Below are positions 42,064-53,456 of a stretch of DNA of 64,000 nt, piece by piece. The DNA comes from Scatophagus argus (Eukaryota > Chordata > Actinopteri > Scatophagidae). Numbering within the stretch: position 1 is the first letter of the stretch; each line of letters begins with the position of its first letter. Location of the stretch: positions 10,391,917-10,455,916 of the forward strand of contig NC_058508.1 in assembly GCF_020382885.2 (NCBI RefSeq), written 5' to 3'. The translations under genes were made by a program, and so were the position numbers. The notes beneath the pieces were generated by a model. It did not search any database. It was not told the DNA's origin and saw nothing but the letters and a program-made list of their open reading frames with translations.

Positions 42064-45000
42064 ATGATGAATTGCGGCACCTTTTCACTTCTCCTGGGTG
42101 AGTTTTTTCTTGTTTTACATAATTGATAATGTTGGGCAACAAATTATTACACTAAAATAAAGTAAAAAACAGTGTATATCTTTATTTAATGTAAGTCCAC
42201 TAGGACAGAACAATTATTTTAATACCTGAATCTGGATTCAGATTTGCATTTAGACTGACAGACAATTATGATACGTGCCCCTTTTATTTTTGGAACCAAA
42301 TGCACTAATATTCTAAAAAATGGCAATGGCACAGTTACTGCAATAAAATACTGTAAGTTTATTTTTGCCCAAAAAATGTGAGTATTAATGTGAGTAGTAC
42401 TACAGAAAATATATAAGTATAATGTACATTATGTTGGTGGCTTTTACAAGTCTTTTAAGAGTACATGTCCATTTCTTGTCATCAATATCATCAGCAGAGG
42501 TAATTTAGTAGTCTAGCATATGTTTATATGTTTATGAAATTTACATGTAATCCTTTTTTCAGATGATGTGAAGACTTTGACAGAAATCATTCAATTTGAT
42601 TGCTGTGCTAATTCAGTGTTGAGATTATCTTGAACAGAACACTGACAGCTATTCTCAGAACCGTTAACTCCTCTTTGTGCTTTATAGGTTCACTCTTCAC
42701 TCTCGGTCATTGTGCTTTTCCACCTGGTAAGGATGACATATATCCATAAACATCAGATAACCTACAGATTCTGGTTCTTGGTGAAGTCACAGTAATTTTG
42801 GAATAATGTTTGGTGATAATTTTGCCATTATGTGCAGGTTCTTGTGATGGATACACCAACGTAACCGAACCATGGCGCAACTATTTATTTCGCTCAACTT
42901 CCTTCGTTGGCTTCCCAAAGGGTGATACACATTTTGTCGGGAAGTGGTGGCGCTTCACAGGGATTGGTGGAGACAGAATCATTCCAATCTGCCATTTAGG
43001 CCCCATTGGTGGTACCCAATACGCCATACATTCTTCTTTGTTATATCCAACAACTGAATCTTTAACTGAAACAACTGGAAGTGTGTTTGCCGATGTTGGA
43101 TTGTGCAACGTTTACCTTATTATAATGAGCGTGGTCCTGTGTCCTGGAGGATTCTACATATACAAACCATCAAGTCATCCGTACAGCAATGCGGGTTATG
43201 TTACCTGTAAGGAATAATTACTCGCTGTCATCCTTTCCTTTATGCTTTAAAGTAGTCATGTTCCACTCAATGGTGTGCTCAATGCTGTAATTAAAGAGAT
43301 CTACTTTCAGCTTTTCAGAATGAGTTTGTCTCTGTGTGTGTGTGTGTGTGTGTGTGTGTTGTCTCTGTTTAGATCATTATCAGTGTAACCCTGATTCCTG
43401 TGGACCACTTGCTAAGTGCTCAGGTGATGGAGGCTGTATTTGTGTTCCTGGGTATGAAATCCCCCCACAACATCTACCTACTCCAGATTCATATGGCTGT
43501 GTTGGTAAGTATATTGATTTCGTCAGTATTGTATCACAATGTGATTTATGAAGACTGTAATTACCTTTTTTTTGTTGCTGGAAATATGTTAAGATGCTTC
43601 ATGCATGCTCATTATCTGTATTTTGTGCTGAATTTCCCACTTTAACTGCTGTTTGTGACTTGTGACAGACATAGATGAGTGTCAGAAGACTGCAGGGATC
43701 TGTGGTCCTTATTCGACTTGTAATAACACCATTGGTAGCTATTTTTGCACCTGCCTCGCTGGATTCAGTGCAACAAATCCAGCAGAATCACCTGGACAGA
43801 ACAACTATTGCAATGGTACCATATAAAAACATATCTCTTTATGATTTAATTATGTCACATTTAAGCAGGTTGGAAAATATCTTCCCAGGTTGACATAGGT
43901 CTGTTGTCTCTATAGATATTAATGAATGTCTTGAAAATGTCTGTGGTGATGATGGAACCTGCCACAACAACGCAGGAAGTTACATGTGTGAATGCCACCA
44001 AGGCTACCACCTGGTACCTGATGCAACTCCCACTTGCCAAGGTGTGTTTACTGTACTGTTACACATTGCTTTATCTAGTCAACAGTATTACCAAGTGCAG
44101 ATCTAAATGTTATGTTTGGAATTTAATGTCTGTCAAAACATTAATACCGTCATCACCAAATTTGGTAGTTTATTATTATTATTATTATTTTTACTGAGGA
44201 AAATATAAGTAAATGCTTTTGTGAAGATGTTTCAGCATCTATCATCAGGTAACTGGAATGCAAATATGTCCTTTTGATTTTCTAAAGTAATGACATTTAA
44301 ATTTTGGAGATTTGGAGAAATGACCTTTTCCTTTTATTTTTCTTATATTCATAATTTCATGCCGGATGTGTTAACTGTTGGTCAGATAAGGACGAGTGTT
44401 TCAACTCAACCATCTGTGGCCCTGACTCCATTTGCGCCAACACACCTGGAGCTTATACCTGTACATGCAAAGTGGGGTACGCACCAACTGAACCAGACAA
44501 GGAACCCGGCGAGGCCAACATCTGTATTGGTATTTGAACTGATGTTTTTCAGATGCAAGATGTTTTTTGGAAAATTCTACCAACTGTAGCTGCAGCTGCG
44601 ACCCAGCCCATAGAAACCCACCAGAGCAGTATACACAGGGGAACGGATAAGTCCATGGCCTAGGGCAGAAAGAGATGAGTTAAACAGCTATCTTTTGATG
44701 CAGGTGTGGTTCACCTATTTGAGTGAATATGCAGAAAGTTTGAAGTTAATAACTAATACTTCCAAAATACTGCCTCCATGCTGTGATTTGTCATGCCTGA
44801 GGTTTCTGGAGTGTTTTTGTAAAGTTTCATGAGGCTGCGATTATCCTCAAGGTCTATTTGAATGAAATGCTATCGCTACAATAAGTCTAGAAGACTAGAA
44901 GTCAAGAGTCATGCAGAAAGCTGTCTGGTTTAGTGATTCATCCGTGTGTGATGTATTTGGCAGATGTTGAGGAGTGTGTCAAAGATGCTACCATCTGCGG

Positions 45001-48000
45001 TCCCCATGCCAACTGCACAAATTCGATCGGTTCTTACAGCTGCACCTGCTTCTCCGGTTTTCGGCTGAACAACCTGGCGGTGATAGCCAGCGCCACTAAC
45101 CCATGCACAGGTGTGTGAACTGCTACTCGTGTGGCTTTTGATTTTACTATCATATATTTTACTACTGTGTGTTTTCTCTCTTCTACAGATATAGATGAGT
45201 GCATCGAAACACCTGGTGTATGTGGTAGAGAAACTGTGTGCACTAATGTACCAGGGACCTTCTATTGTTCTTGTCCAGATGGATTCTTCCCTTCAACTGG
45301 AATCCTGTGGATTTTAGGGGTCTCATTTTGTCAAAGTGAGCTTAGGATGCATTTGGCTACTGAATATACAGTACACTGCAGTAATCTATGTGCTCAGTAA
45401 CTGGCTCATGTTTTTCCTTGTCATTCACTCAACAGATCTTCAGGACATTTTAGATGAGATAAAACCCCCTGAGGTAAATATCAGCAAAATGGCACAGCCA
45501 AGCAAATTTTACACATTGAGATACTTGTAGGACAATTTCCATGATATATCACAAAAGCACATGTGTGTTTTCAAGACTTTTGTTACAAACACATTCAGGA
45601 CAGATCACAGATCCAAGTTACCCATGAGGGGAATAAGTTAATTTGACAAAATTATGCATGCCTCAGTCAAATTTGTCACTTCTTAATAAAGGCTCACTTG
45701 TATTGTCGGCATATAGTGTGCAACAGTGATTTTAGGTATACAACTATCACACATCATTCACCACACACAGATTAAAACACTCCACTTAAACTGCAAAGGT
45801 AACTGAGGTTACGTTTGTGCATTCCCTACAGGGACAGACAAAAGAGAGAGCTTTTCTTGGCCACATGGAGCAGCAATTGAAAGACAACGCAGGCATCATC
45901 TTACCAGAACCGGTGAATAGAGCCACTAATGACCTACACAGAGGGTTCTGTTTAAGCATTTGACTGTGCTGTTAATCATGATTGGATGCTCTCATACTGA
46001 AAACAGTCTACAGATAACTGGGAAGAGGACTGTCACCGCTTTCAGTTTGACCTGGTTTCATCAAGAGGAGGAGCTCTGTACTCGAGCACTCAGTCGCAGT
46101 AGCTCATGTGCACATCTAGTTTCACATAAGCTGGAAATTAATTTAACTTCAGTTTGATGCACATCATGCGTGCATGGCACTGCAACATTTACATAAGTCT
46201 TCTTCTCTGTGTGTCTTGTGCTTTCTCTACAGACTGTGGCAAACAGCTTCTCAGCATCCATGGTACATGTTGTTCTCTAAATAAACAGTGTACTGCATTA
46301 ACCCTACTCTGTGTTTTCATTATCAGGCAGGTCAGTTATTCTCATATTTATTCTTGCAGGAAGTGTCAGGTGTGGGACCACTTACCAGCTCGGTCAGGGT
46401 GAGTAGCGAAGGAGACGGGGAGACCGGCAGTGTGATCCTGGGCCTCTCAGACCGTTTAGTGTCTGCATTAGTGCAGCCAGGTCAGAACCAAACCAGGAGA
46501 ACTGTGAAGAATCCAACAGTGGGTAAAGACATGTTCCTGTTGGTTTATTGTAGAAACGTGCTGTTTGTAAACTTGGGGTGGATATAAAATCAAAGTGCAA
46601 TCTGTGTGTTAGATTTAAGTCTCGAAACTGTTGGGCCTGGAAGCAGCCGTGCAGAAAGATCTCTTCTCTCAGCCAAAGGAAACATCATGGAGATCAACTT
46701 GGAAAGTCTGGCCAAAAACAACAATGGTGAGTGACAGCTCATAATGAAGACGATGGCAATTACCACATTTTTTAAAAGAATTACACCAGCAATTTTGCAT
46801 CCCCGTTTTCCACAAGGGAGGTATATTGTCTTCCTACCTTGTGCAGCGCAGCTGGTTTTAATTCATTTGAAGATGGCAAATCACTGCACAGCCTTTGGAT
46901 TTGTGTGATGGTGTGCTTAGGGAAAATTGATTTGATTTAATTTGGTGACTGTCACATGCTAGAGAAAATAGTTTTGTGCGCACAATAGGAAGTACACAAT
47001 GACACACGTCTGCCTGTCCTGGGTGAGGGATCCCTCCTCTGTTGCTCACCCTGAGATTTCTCCCATTTTTTTCCTGTTAAAGGTTTTTCTGGGCAGCGAG
47101 TCAATGTGGGGGTCGAAGGGCAGAGGATGTTGCTGATGTTATGTTAAGCCCTTTGAGACAAACTGCTTGTAAAAATGGGCTATACAAATAAAGTTGTCTT
47201 GTCTTGTCTTGTCTTGAAAACACAGAGCTGTGAAAACTGTAATGACATGTGAAGTGAGGGAAGAGTTACATAATCACCTTCACTATGTGGACATTTTCAG
47301 GTTCTGCAGCAGCAGCCTTCATGACTCTAAATGGGATGGAGAGCCTTCTTAGTCATCAATACTTCAAAACAGAAAACAGGACAGAGATGTACTCGGATGT
47401 CATCACTGCAATCTTACCCTTGGTTAAGAACACCAGCCTCACAGAGCCTGTCAACTTCACCCTCCGTCACAAGGAGGTGCTGCCCAGTTTATCTATCATC
47501 GGCTTTTTAAAATTAAATCTTAAAAATAGATAGATAATTAGTATGTTAAATGACACACAGCTTGGTATCTTTCAACAAATCTAAAAATCTTTGTTTCTCT
47601 GGGATGAACAGACAACACCTGAATCTGGTTTGATGACCTGCGTGTATTGGGAGGGCAAAACAGAGGGAATGACCAAGACCATGCGTTGGTCAGTGGAGGG
47701 CTGTTGGGTTGCATACACCAATGAAAACTACACAGTGTGCAGCTGCTCTCACCTCTCCACATTTGCTCTCATCATGCAGATCGGGGAGGTATTGTGGATG
47801 TGTTTGTGAATGTGAATGTGAATGTGCATGTGCGGGTTACCCACTCCAAAGCCAGGTCGATCACAGTATGTGTTTGACTCTGTGTTGTGTCTTCTCAGCC
47901 TCCACCAGATGATGCGTTTTTAGAGTGGCTAAACCGAATGTGTGTGATTGTTGGACTGTTCTTCTTGGCTCTGGCCATCTTCACCTTCCTCCTGTGTAGC

Positions 48001-50110
48001 TGGAACCCCAAGATCAACAACACAGCCCGTCTCCACCTGTGCCTCAGTCTTTTCTTTTCTCATCTGCTGCTGCTGTGGAATGACAAATACGTAAAACACG
48101 AGGTAAAACCTGAGATGGAGATCTTGTTATTTCTTTCAAAAATAATAAATGGGATCTCTCAAACATGCAATAATGTGACTGAAGCTGACCATCTTTGCTG
48201 AAGATCATTCTTGAAGGATTTCTTTGTTGTGTGTCTCTGCAGCTGGCCTGCACTGTCATGGCAGGTCTTCTACACTTCTTAGTCATTGCAAGTTTTGTGT
48301 GGATGCTCCTGGAGGCACTACAGCTCCACCTGTTGGTCCGAAGGCTCTCCAAGGTGCAGGTCATCCAGAGAGATGGCCTCCCCAGGCCATTGCTCTATTT
48401 AATTGGTTATGGTGTTCCATTTGTGATTGTGGGTATTTCTGCACTGGTATATTCTGATGGATACGGTGCTACTGAGGCAGATGTGTGAGTAGGACAAACA
48501 GTAACACATACCCTCATTCATATTCTACTGTATATCTAATGTGCCTCTAGGCTGGAAGACTGTATTTGTCTGATTCTTTTGCAGGTGCTGGCTCTCACAA
48601 CAGCGCAGTTTCAATTGGGCTTTAACAGGCCCTGTGATTGTTATCCTTGGAGTGAGTATATTGGATATCAGCAATTGTGTCCTATCTGTTTAAATGAAAT
48701 TACAATCATCTCAGCCTGGTGTGTTCCCTATAATTGTCTGGACCATGTTTTTTTTGCCTGCAGAAAAACAAACCAAGGTGCACTTTAAGACTGACATCTG
48801 TCAAAATACTGTTGCTGAGAATGTTATGAACAGATTGTCAATGAAGACCAACTAAATACATGCATTCCAAAGAGAAATTTTCCTGTATTCACCTACTTAA
48901 CATGAGTTCAACAGGTGAACTTCTTTCATCATGTCTTCATGAGAGACATGAAGAAAGGGTGTTTTCATAAGTTGTAATGCAAAGGAAGGTGAAATTTTGA
49001 TGTACAAGAAACTGAAAAAGTGATGCAGAAGCTTGCCAGAAAGTGTAGTCCACCAACTGTGGATAAATGTCTGTAGAGGACAAGACTATTATTTTGTGTG
49101 TCATTTGACTAAATGATAAAAAAGATAAAAAGCAGTCCTGCATGGCACTGAGTCACAAATTAGGCAAATTGTTAAAGAAAATTTTATTGATTACTTACAC
49201 AATTTTGCTGTGGAGAAAGCTTCTTGTTAGCTTGTGAGCGTTGACACCTTTTACTGCTAGGACACCCTAAAGAGGATGAGGCTCTCATACTTTTGGCATA
49301 GCTTGTATTGAACCTCTATTTATGTATTTTTCTCAAAGAGATGTTTCTTTACGATCATTGGAGGTTTGTGTGGAGGTTTTTAATGCGTTTTTCAATATTT
49401 GGCAATACGTTGTGGTTTGTTTTATCGCTCTCTCTCTTTCAGCTTAATTGGATTTTGTTCTGTGCGACTCTGTGGAGTCTGAGACCCACATTGGCCAACA
49501 TGAAAAGTGATATTTCTCAGTCCAAAGACACCAGGTATGAAGCAAGACTGTTAAAATTGTCTCCACATAGATATGACAAATCAGAAATTTATGAATTTTG
49601 CTGTTTGACTTCAATAGAAGTTGCTTGTTTCCAGGAAAGTAGAAGGTGACAATTAAAAAAATACACTGTAACAACATATCACATACTCCACATGTTCATT
49701 TAAAGGATTTTGGTGACCTTAGGCTGATTTATAATTTGATATTCTAATATAAATTTATATTGAGCGAAAATTAGGATCCTGAAGAAAATCATTATTATGG
49801 TGACTGAGAGGTTTGGGGACAGAGTTTTGTTTTCCATCCTTTTGTGTGATAATGTGTTGGCTCTTTTTAAGTAGATATATAAGTTAGAAACTCATTCAAT
49901 TCTCAATTATTTTACAGGCTGATTTTGTTCAAGATTGTGGCGCAGTTTGTCATACTGGGCTGTACTTGGATTCTGGGCCTGTACCAGACAAATCTGTTCT
50001 TTCGGGTCCTGTTTATAATTCTTAACTCCCAGCAGGGAACCTTCCTCTTCATTGTCCACTGTCTGCTCAACAAGGAGGTACTTTAGCTCCACCAGTCTCC
50101 TTTTGTAGAG

Positions 50111-50147
<37 letters not shown>

Positions 50148-50586
50148 AGCACTGAATTGCTGATTTGTTTGTTCCAGGTGAGAGAGGAGTATATTAGATG
50201 GCTGACATGCTCTTGTGGAAATGACAGATTTGTGGTGAGTTCCTTGATATAAATCCTTTTTTATCCCAGTTGAATTTGAAAAAGTTGTATTACAAACAAA
50301 CTTACATGTATTGATTTACTTCCCCTCCTACACATCCCTCATGAATCATCCCTCATTCTCAGCTGATATCTTCAGCTCATGCTGTATTCAGTGCTTTGTA
50401 TGTAAAATGGATGGTGTGAACAGTGCAGATTTTGAGCATTTTGGTTGTACGTAGACTGTAAATAAATTTCAACAGCACTAATATCGATTAAATAATCTGT
50501 TTCAACAGAAAGATGCACCTTCAGTGTCTGAGGATTTGGACAAGACCGAGAAAAAGACAGATGAGGGAAAAAATGATGACTGCTAA
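42064..50586 (+). CDS. adgre5: Adhesion G protein-coupled receptor E5 (CD97)-like, with N-terminal D8C module
   Basis: Twenty-three coding exons: 42064-42097, 42688-42726, 42838-43206, 43373-43504, 43669-43815, 43916-44041, 44386-44529, 44964-45110, 45189-45335, 45436-45473, 45832-45912, 46233-46262, 46360-46522, 46613-46726, 47301-47476, 47612-47788, 47899-48102, 48243-48484, 48585-48651, 49443-49534, 49918-50077, 50178-50234, 50509-50586. All phases close, giving 987 aa. Order: signal peptide (1-23), D8C module (25-147), six EGF modules (148-428), GAIN/GPS (about 440-688), seven helices (about 695-945) and a short charged tail ending NDDC. EGF, GPS and 7TM sequences are CD97/ADGRE-like; the D8C module is not found in mammalian CD97. 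Teleosts have several adgre5-like genes, so the exact paralogue is uncertain. It is a plasma-membrane receptor expected to self-cleave and signal through a tethered agonist. Confidence 0.9.
42838..43206 (+). CDS. adgre5: Receptor exon 3: D8C (uromodulin/GP2-like) module
   Basis: This single large exon has phase-1 borders, so it is a shuffling-compatible module. It encodes [33 protein letters not shown], a GGTQYAIHS segment and [16 protein letters not shown]. These landmarks follow the D8C pattern of uromodulin, GP2 and OIT3 (C-D-x-Y, PWRN, WYRFxGxxG, CGT, GFYVY). Only five cysteines remain of the usual eight: the second cysteine, the one before GT, and one of the later pairs are missing. Confidence 0.8.
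43333..43359 (+). repeat. adgre5: (TG)n tract before the receptor exon 4 acceptor
   Basis: A TG run lies 13 nt upstream of exon 4, separated from it by TTGTCTCTGTTTAG. Confidence 0.9.
43373..45335 (+). CDS. adgre5: Receptor exons 4-9: six EGF-like modules, one per exon
   Basis: Six consecutive phase-1 exons (43373-43504, 43669-43815, 43916-44041, 44386-44529, 44964-45110, 45189-45335) each encode one EGF module. EGF1 ([12 protein letters not shown]) lacks the calcium signature. EGF2-6 start DIDEC, DINEC, DKDEC, DVEEC and DIDEC and contain [32 protein letters not shown] and NVPGTFYC, the calcium-binding pattern with the Tyr/Phe-Cys hydroxylation-type motif. In CD97/EMR receptors such EGF arrays bind CD55, matrix or glycosaminoglycans; the ligand here is unknown. 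Phase-1 exons allow EGF skipping by alternative splicing without breaking the frame. Confidence 0.92.
47008..47216 (+). repeat. Interspersed LINE/SINE-like repeat in receptor intron 14
   Basis: The stretch has 'ggatccctcctctgttgctc', CCTGTTAAAGGTTTTTCTGGG, AAGCCCTTTGAGACAAACTG and GGGCTATACAAATAAAG, then a (CTTGT)n tail. This strongly resembles a common teleost non-LTR repeat 3' end with a pentamer tail. It lies in the 574-bp intron between exons 14 and 15. Confidence 0.7.
47612..47788 (+). CDS. adgre5: Receptor exon 16: GPS autoproteolysis motif
   Basis: The exon encodes CVYWEG, then [20 protein letters not shown], then [10 protein letters not shown]. The four-cysteine/two-tryptophan GPS pattern is complete, and the cleavage triad His-Leu/Ser (residues 676-678, genomic 47750-47758) is intact, so self-cleavage is expected. 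The residues after the cut ([10 protein letters not shown]) match the tethered agonist of ADGRE receptors. Confidence 0.93.
47899..50077 (+). CDS. adgre5: Receptor exons 17-21: seven-transmembrane domain
   Basis: Exon 17 carries helices 1-2 ([35 protein letters not shown]), exon 18 helices 3-4 ([38 protein letters not shown]), exons 19-20 the CWLS extracellular loop and helix 5, and exon 21 helices 6-7 ([33 protein letters not shown]). The extracellular-loop Cys and the helix 3 Cys that form the class B2 disulfide are both present. The intracellular LLNKEVREEY motif after helix 7 is typical of the family. Confidence 0.93.
50115..50143 (+). repeat. adgre5: (TG)n tract in receptor intron 21
   Basis: The TG run fills nearly a third of a 100-bp intron (50078-50177). 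Confidence 0.9.
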
Positions 50587-50696
50587 TGCTGATGAAGAGA
50601 ACAGAAAGAAAGTGAACAGAGAGACAGAGCAGACACAAAATAATCAGTTATTTTTGTTGTTGTTGTTATCATGTTTTTATAAATTCTAGTTTAGGG

Positions 50697-50702
50697 AATA
50701 AA
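50697..50702 (+). terminator. adgre5: Poly(A) signal of the adhesion receptor gene
   Basis: AATAAA lies 110 bp past the receptor stop codon and is the nearest canonical hexamer. Confidence 0.6.
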
Positions 50703-52900
50703 AAATATCACATCTATTTTAGCATGAATCTTGAATGCATTATTGTCCACTTCTTGTGGTTGTAGCTGGATATTTTCATGGTTTGAGGGTTTAAAGTGAA
50801 ATGTTTTAAGTTATGTCTTAAATGCTACTCTTTCTCCAATTACTATTGCCAGGTTCAAGAGTGAACAATGGCAACACCATAATATTGTAATGCTGAATAC
50901 TTTTTAGACGTAGATCACTGTATGTGAAAAGTTCATGCATTAAATACTTGAAATCTATCAGAAATCTTCTATTGTAATTTATTGTAACATATTAAACTAC
51001 AATAGCTATTAAATAATTGATGTAGCACACAAAAGACAACTTTAAAGTATTTTTACTCAAGAGAGTTTAACAAAATGAGGCCCAGACTATCAGGAGTTCT
51101 CACCTTGACATAAAACACTGGGGAGACTTGTGGAAATTGCCACCGTATCTCCAAGTGATTCATTTGTTTGGGCGTGGGAGCTTTCACAAACATTTTATTG
51201 CTCGAACCCTCAGTCAGCCACTGTCTGAAAAAACAAACTTTCTACAAAGTAAAAACACTCACGTCTCAGTTGTTTCTTTCTCTTTCCATTTGTGTTGCAT
51301 TTACATGGGAGCTGGGACACTTTCAGGTGCGTCAGACTTTACAAGACAAATTGAAGGGACCGGACGAGCTGAGCAAATTATCTGTCATTTAAATTGGATG
51401 CCTATAAATTGTATTGACCTCATACATTGATTCAGAATTACCTACTCTGATCACAGGAGTGTGATACTTTGTAGATTGGTAAGATAAACAAAACACAAGG
51501 GTCAACCAGGTTTATCCTTGTTTACTTCTTTGTACATCAAAAAGGCCTTTGTTAGAAGTGCTTGTCACATGCATGACCGAACAACATAAAAAATCAACTC
51601 ACTGCTGTCCTTCATCTTCAGGAGAATACTGATGAGCACTCCACTGTCGTCACTTTCCCATCATGTCAGTGGTATCCTTAACCACCTAACCTTAAAAGTT
51701 TATTTTTACAAGGGTAATGCACATTACTCAGTTTTACTGATGCAGTATTACCTATCTGACGAGTTTCTTTTGAATTTCTCTGGTTGACAACTGAATTTCG
51801 TCCTAAATTATAAAAATAAATGTCGGATATGACAGGTTAAGACCAGCAAACACAAAATCTGTAATGTTGTTGTTTTGGTGGAACTTCTGTCTATCAGTAG
51901 ATGATGTGATGTGGATTATTAAAGACACAAAACTTTACATGAGAAATGGCAAGCAGCAATTTAAAATTAAAAGTAAGTAATATTACATATTTTATTTGTC
52001 ATTATGTAAGTAGAATATGCATACTTTATTGTACACAGACAACACAGGTTGAAGCCTTCACTGTCTGCAGTAGCACAGTGTATATATATATATATGTATA
52101 TACACTTAAAGAGAACACAGCAGGCAACATATAATTTGTATCATGTAAATATAATGACACAGATGACCACTAGGACGCAACATAATGACAGTTTGGTAAT
52201 ATTATATTACCTAATTTAGATAATATTAGGTAAAGTGTCCCAGTTTTTCCTTTTGAAATGTGGCTTTATGGCCCAATGAAAGGGTACTTAGGAGTCTGTG
52301 ATGGTAATATGGCCTATAATTTAAAATAAATAACTTTACGAGCAGGATGAACAACAACGATAAAGAGGAAAGCTTTGAATGGAGAGGATGTCATTTCATT
52401 GAGACATTAATCTCAATATTAGAAACGAGCAAGAGGAAAGTCCCTGCATCCTATATGTCTGTTTTGTTTGTTTTTGCAATCAAACCAAGGACAGACTGCA
52501 GACAAAGCGCATGAGCGATCATGGGAAATAGCTCTAACAATTGCATGAAACTTCTCAGTCTTATCCATTTTAGAAGATAATGAGGACTGACCAATTACTC
52601 AGTATAACTGCAGAGTGACTGAGGTCGCAGATTATAGAAGCTGCTGAAATCCCCTGTGGAAATTTGGGCAGAGAGTGGAAATAAATATTCCCTTCACTCC
52701 CTCATCAACTGCAACCTCAGTGCTCTTAAGTTACAGGCACTTAATTACACTACCAGCCAACAGTGGAAGATGTTGTTGCAATCTTGATTACACAGCTAGT
52801 AGGCGAATTAAGGTGCACTCAACACATGCTCTTTGCTGAAAATTGCTGTAAAATATCAGTGGGTGGTTTCAAATGTTTCTGAATAGTTCCAATCACGTCT
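50703..52900. other. AT-rich non-coding DNA downstream of the receptor
   Basis: No exon, RNA gene or strong repeat apart from a TA run near 52079-52105. Open frames are short and lack protein character. Confidence 0.6.
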
Positions 52901-52934
52901 GTGTCACTTAAATGGCTGTTGTTAAATGTTAAAT

Positions 52935-53456
52935 GTTAAAGCAACAATTCTGCAATCATTTTACTTTACAATAACAAGATCCAAATCATTTTGACAGTAC
53001 CCTGACTTGCAATAGAGGCAATGGCGCTTCTGTCATTCCCACTCTGCACCCCGAACGCCCGCTGAGCAGGTACAATCTCCTGGGAGAAGTGCGTTTTGTG
53101 GCGTTACATTACACAAAGCTAGCTTGTTATTCTCAGTACAGACATCATCGCAGAGTCCAAGAGACCAAACAGGAAACTGATGGATGCGGGAAAGTAAGAA
53201 GAGACATAAAGAATGATGACACTCCACCCCCAGGCTCAGTCGGACCTCACCAAAGGCTGTAAATTTTTTCACAGTGTGTCAGCAGCCTCAGAGAAAAATG
53301 CAGCCATTACCTAACAGGGCAGCTCAAAAGTTGTGGGTCAAATCCAATACACTGTCAAACAGAGAATGAAACAATCTTTTTGGTGTTGGTGTAGTTTTCT
53401 ATCACTACCACTAGATGTTACAGAAGGGCCATATTTTACTGACTGTACCTTTAAAT
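52935..53456. repeat. Putative non-autonomous interspersed repeat
   Basis: The stretch starts TTAAAGCAACAATTCTGCAA and ends ACTGTACCTTTAA, so the two termini share an inverted TTAAAG/CTTTAA. The interior (aacaagatccaaatcatttt, CTAGCTTGTTATT, CACTAGATGTTACAG) has the feel of a common teleost repeat whose copies end in '-cacctttaa'. Boundaries and class are uncertain. Confidence 0.4.
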
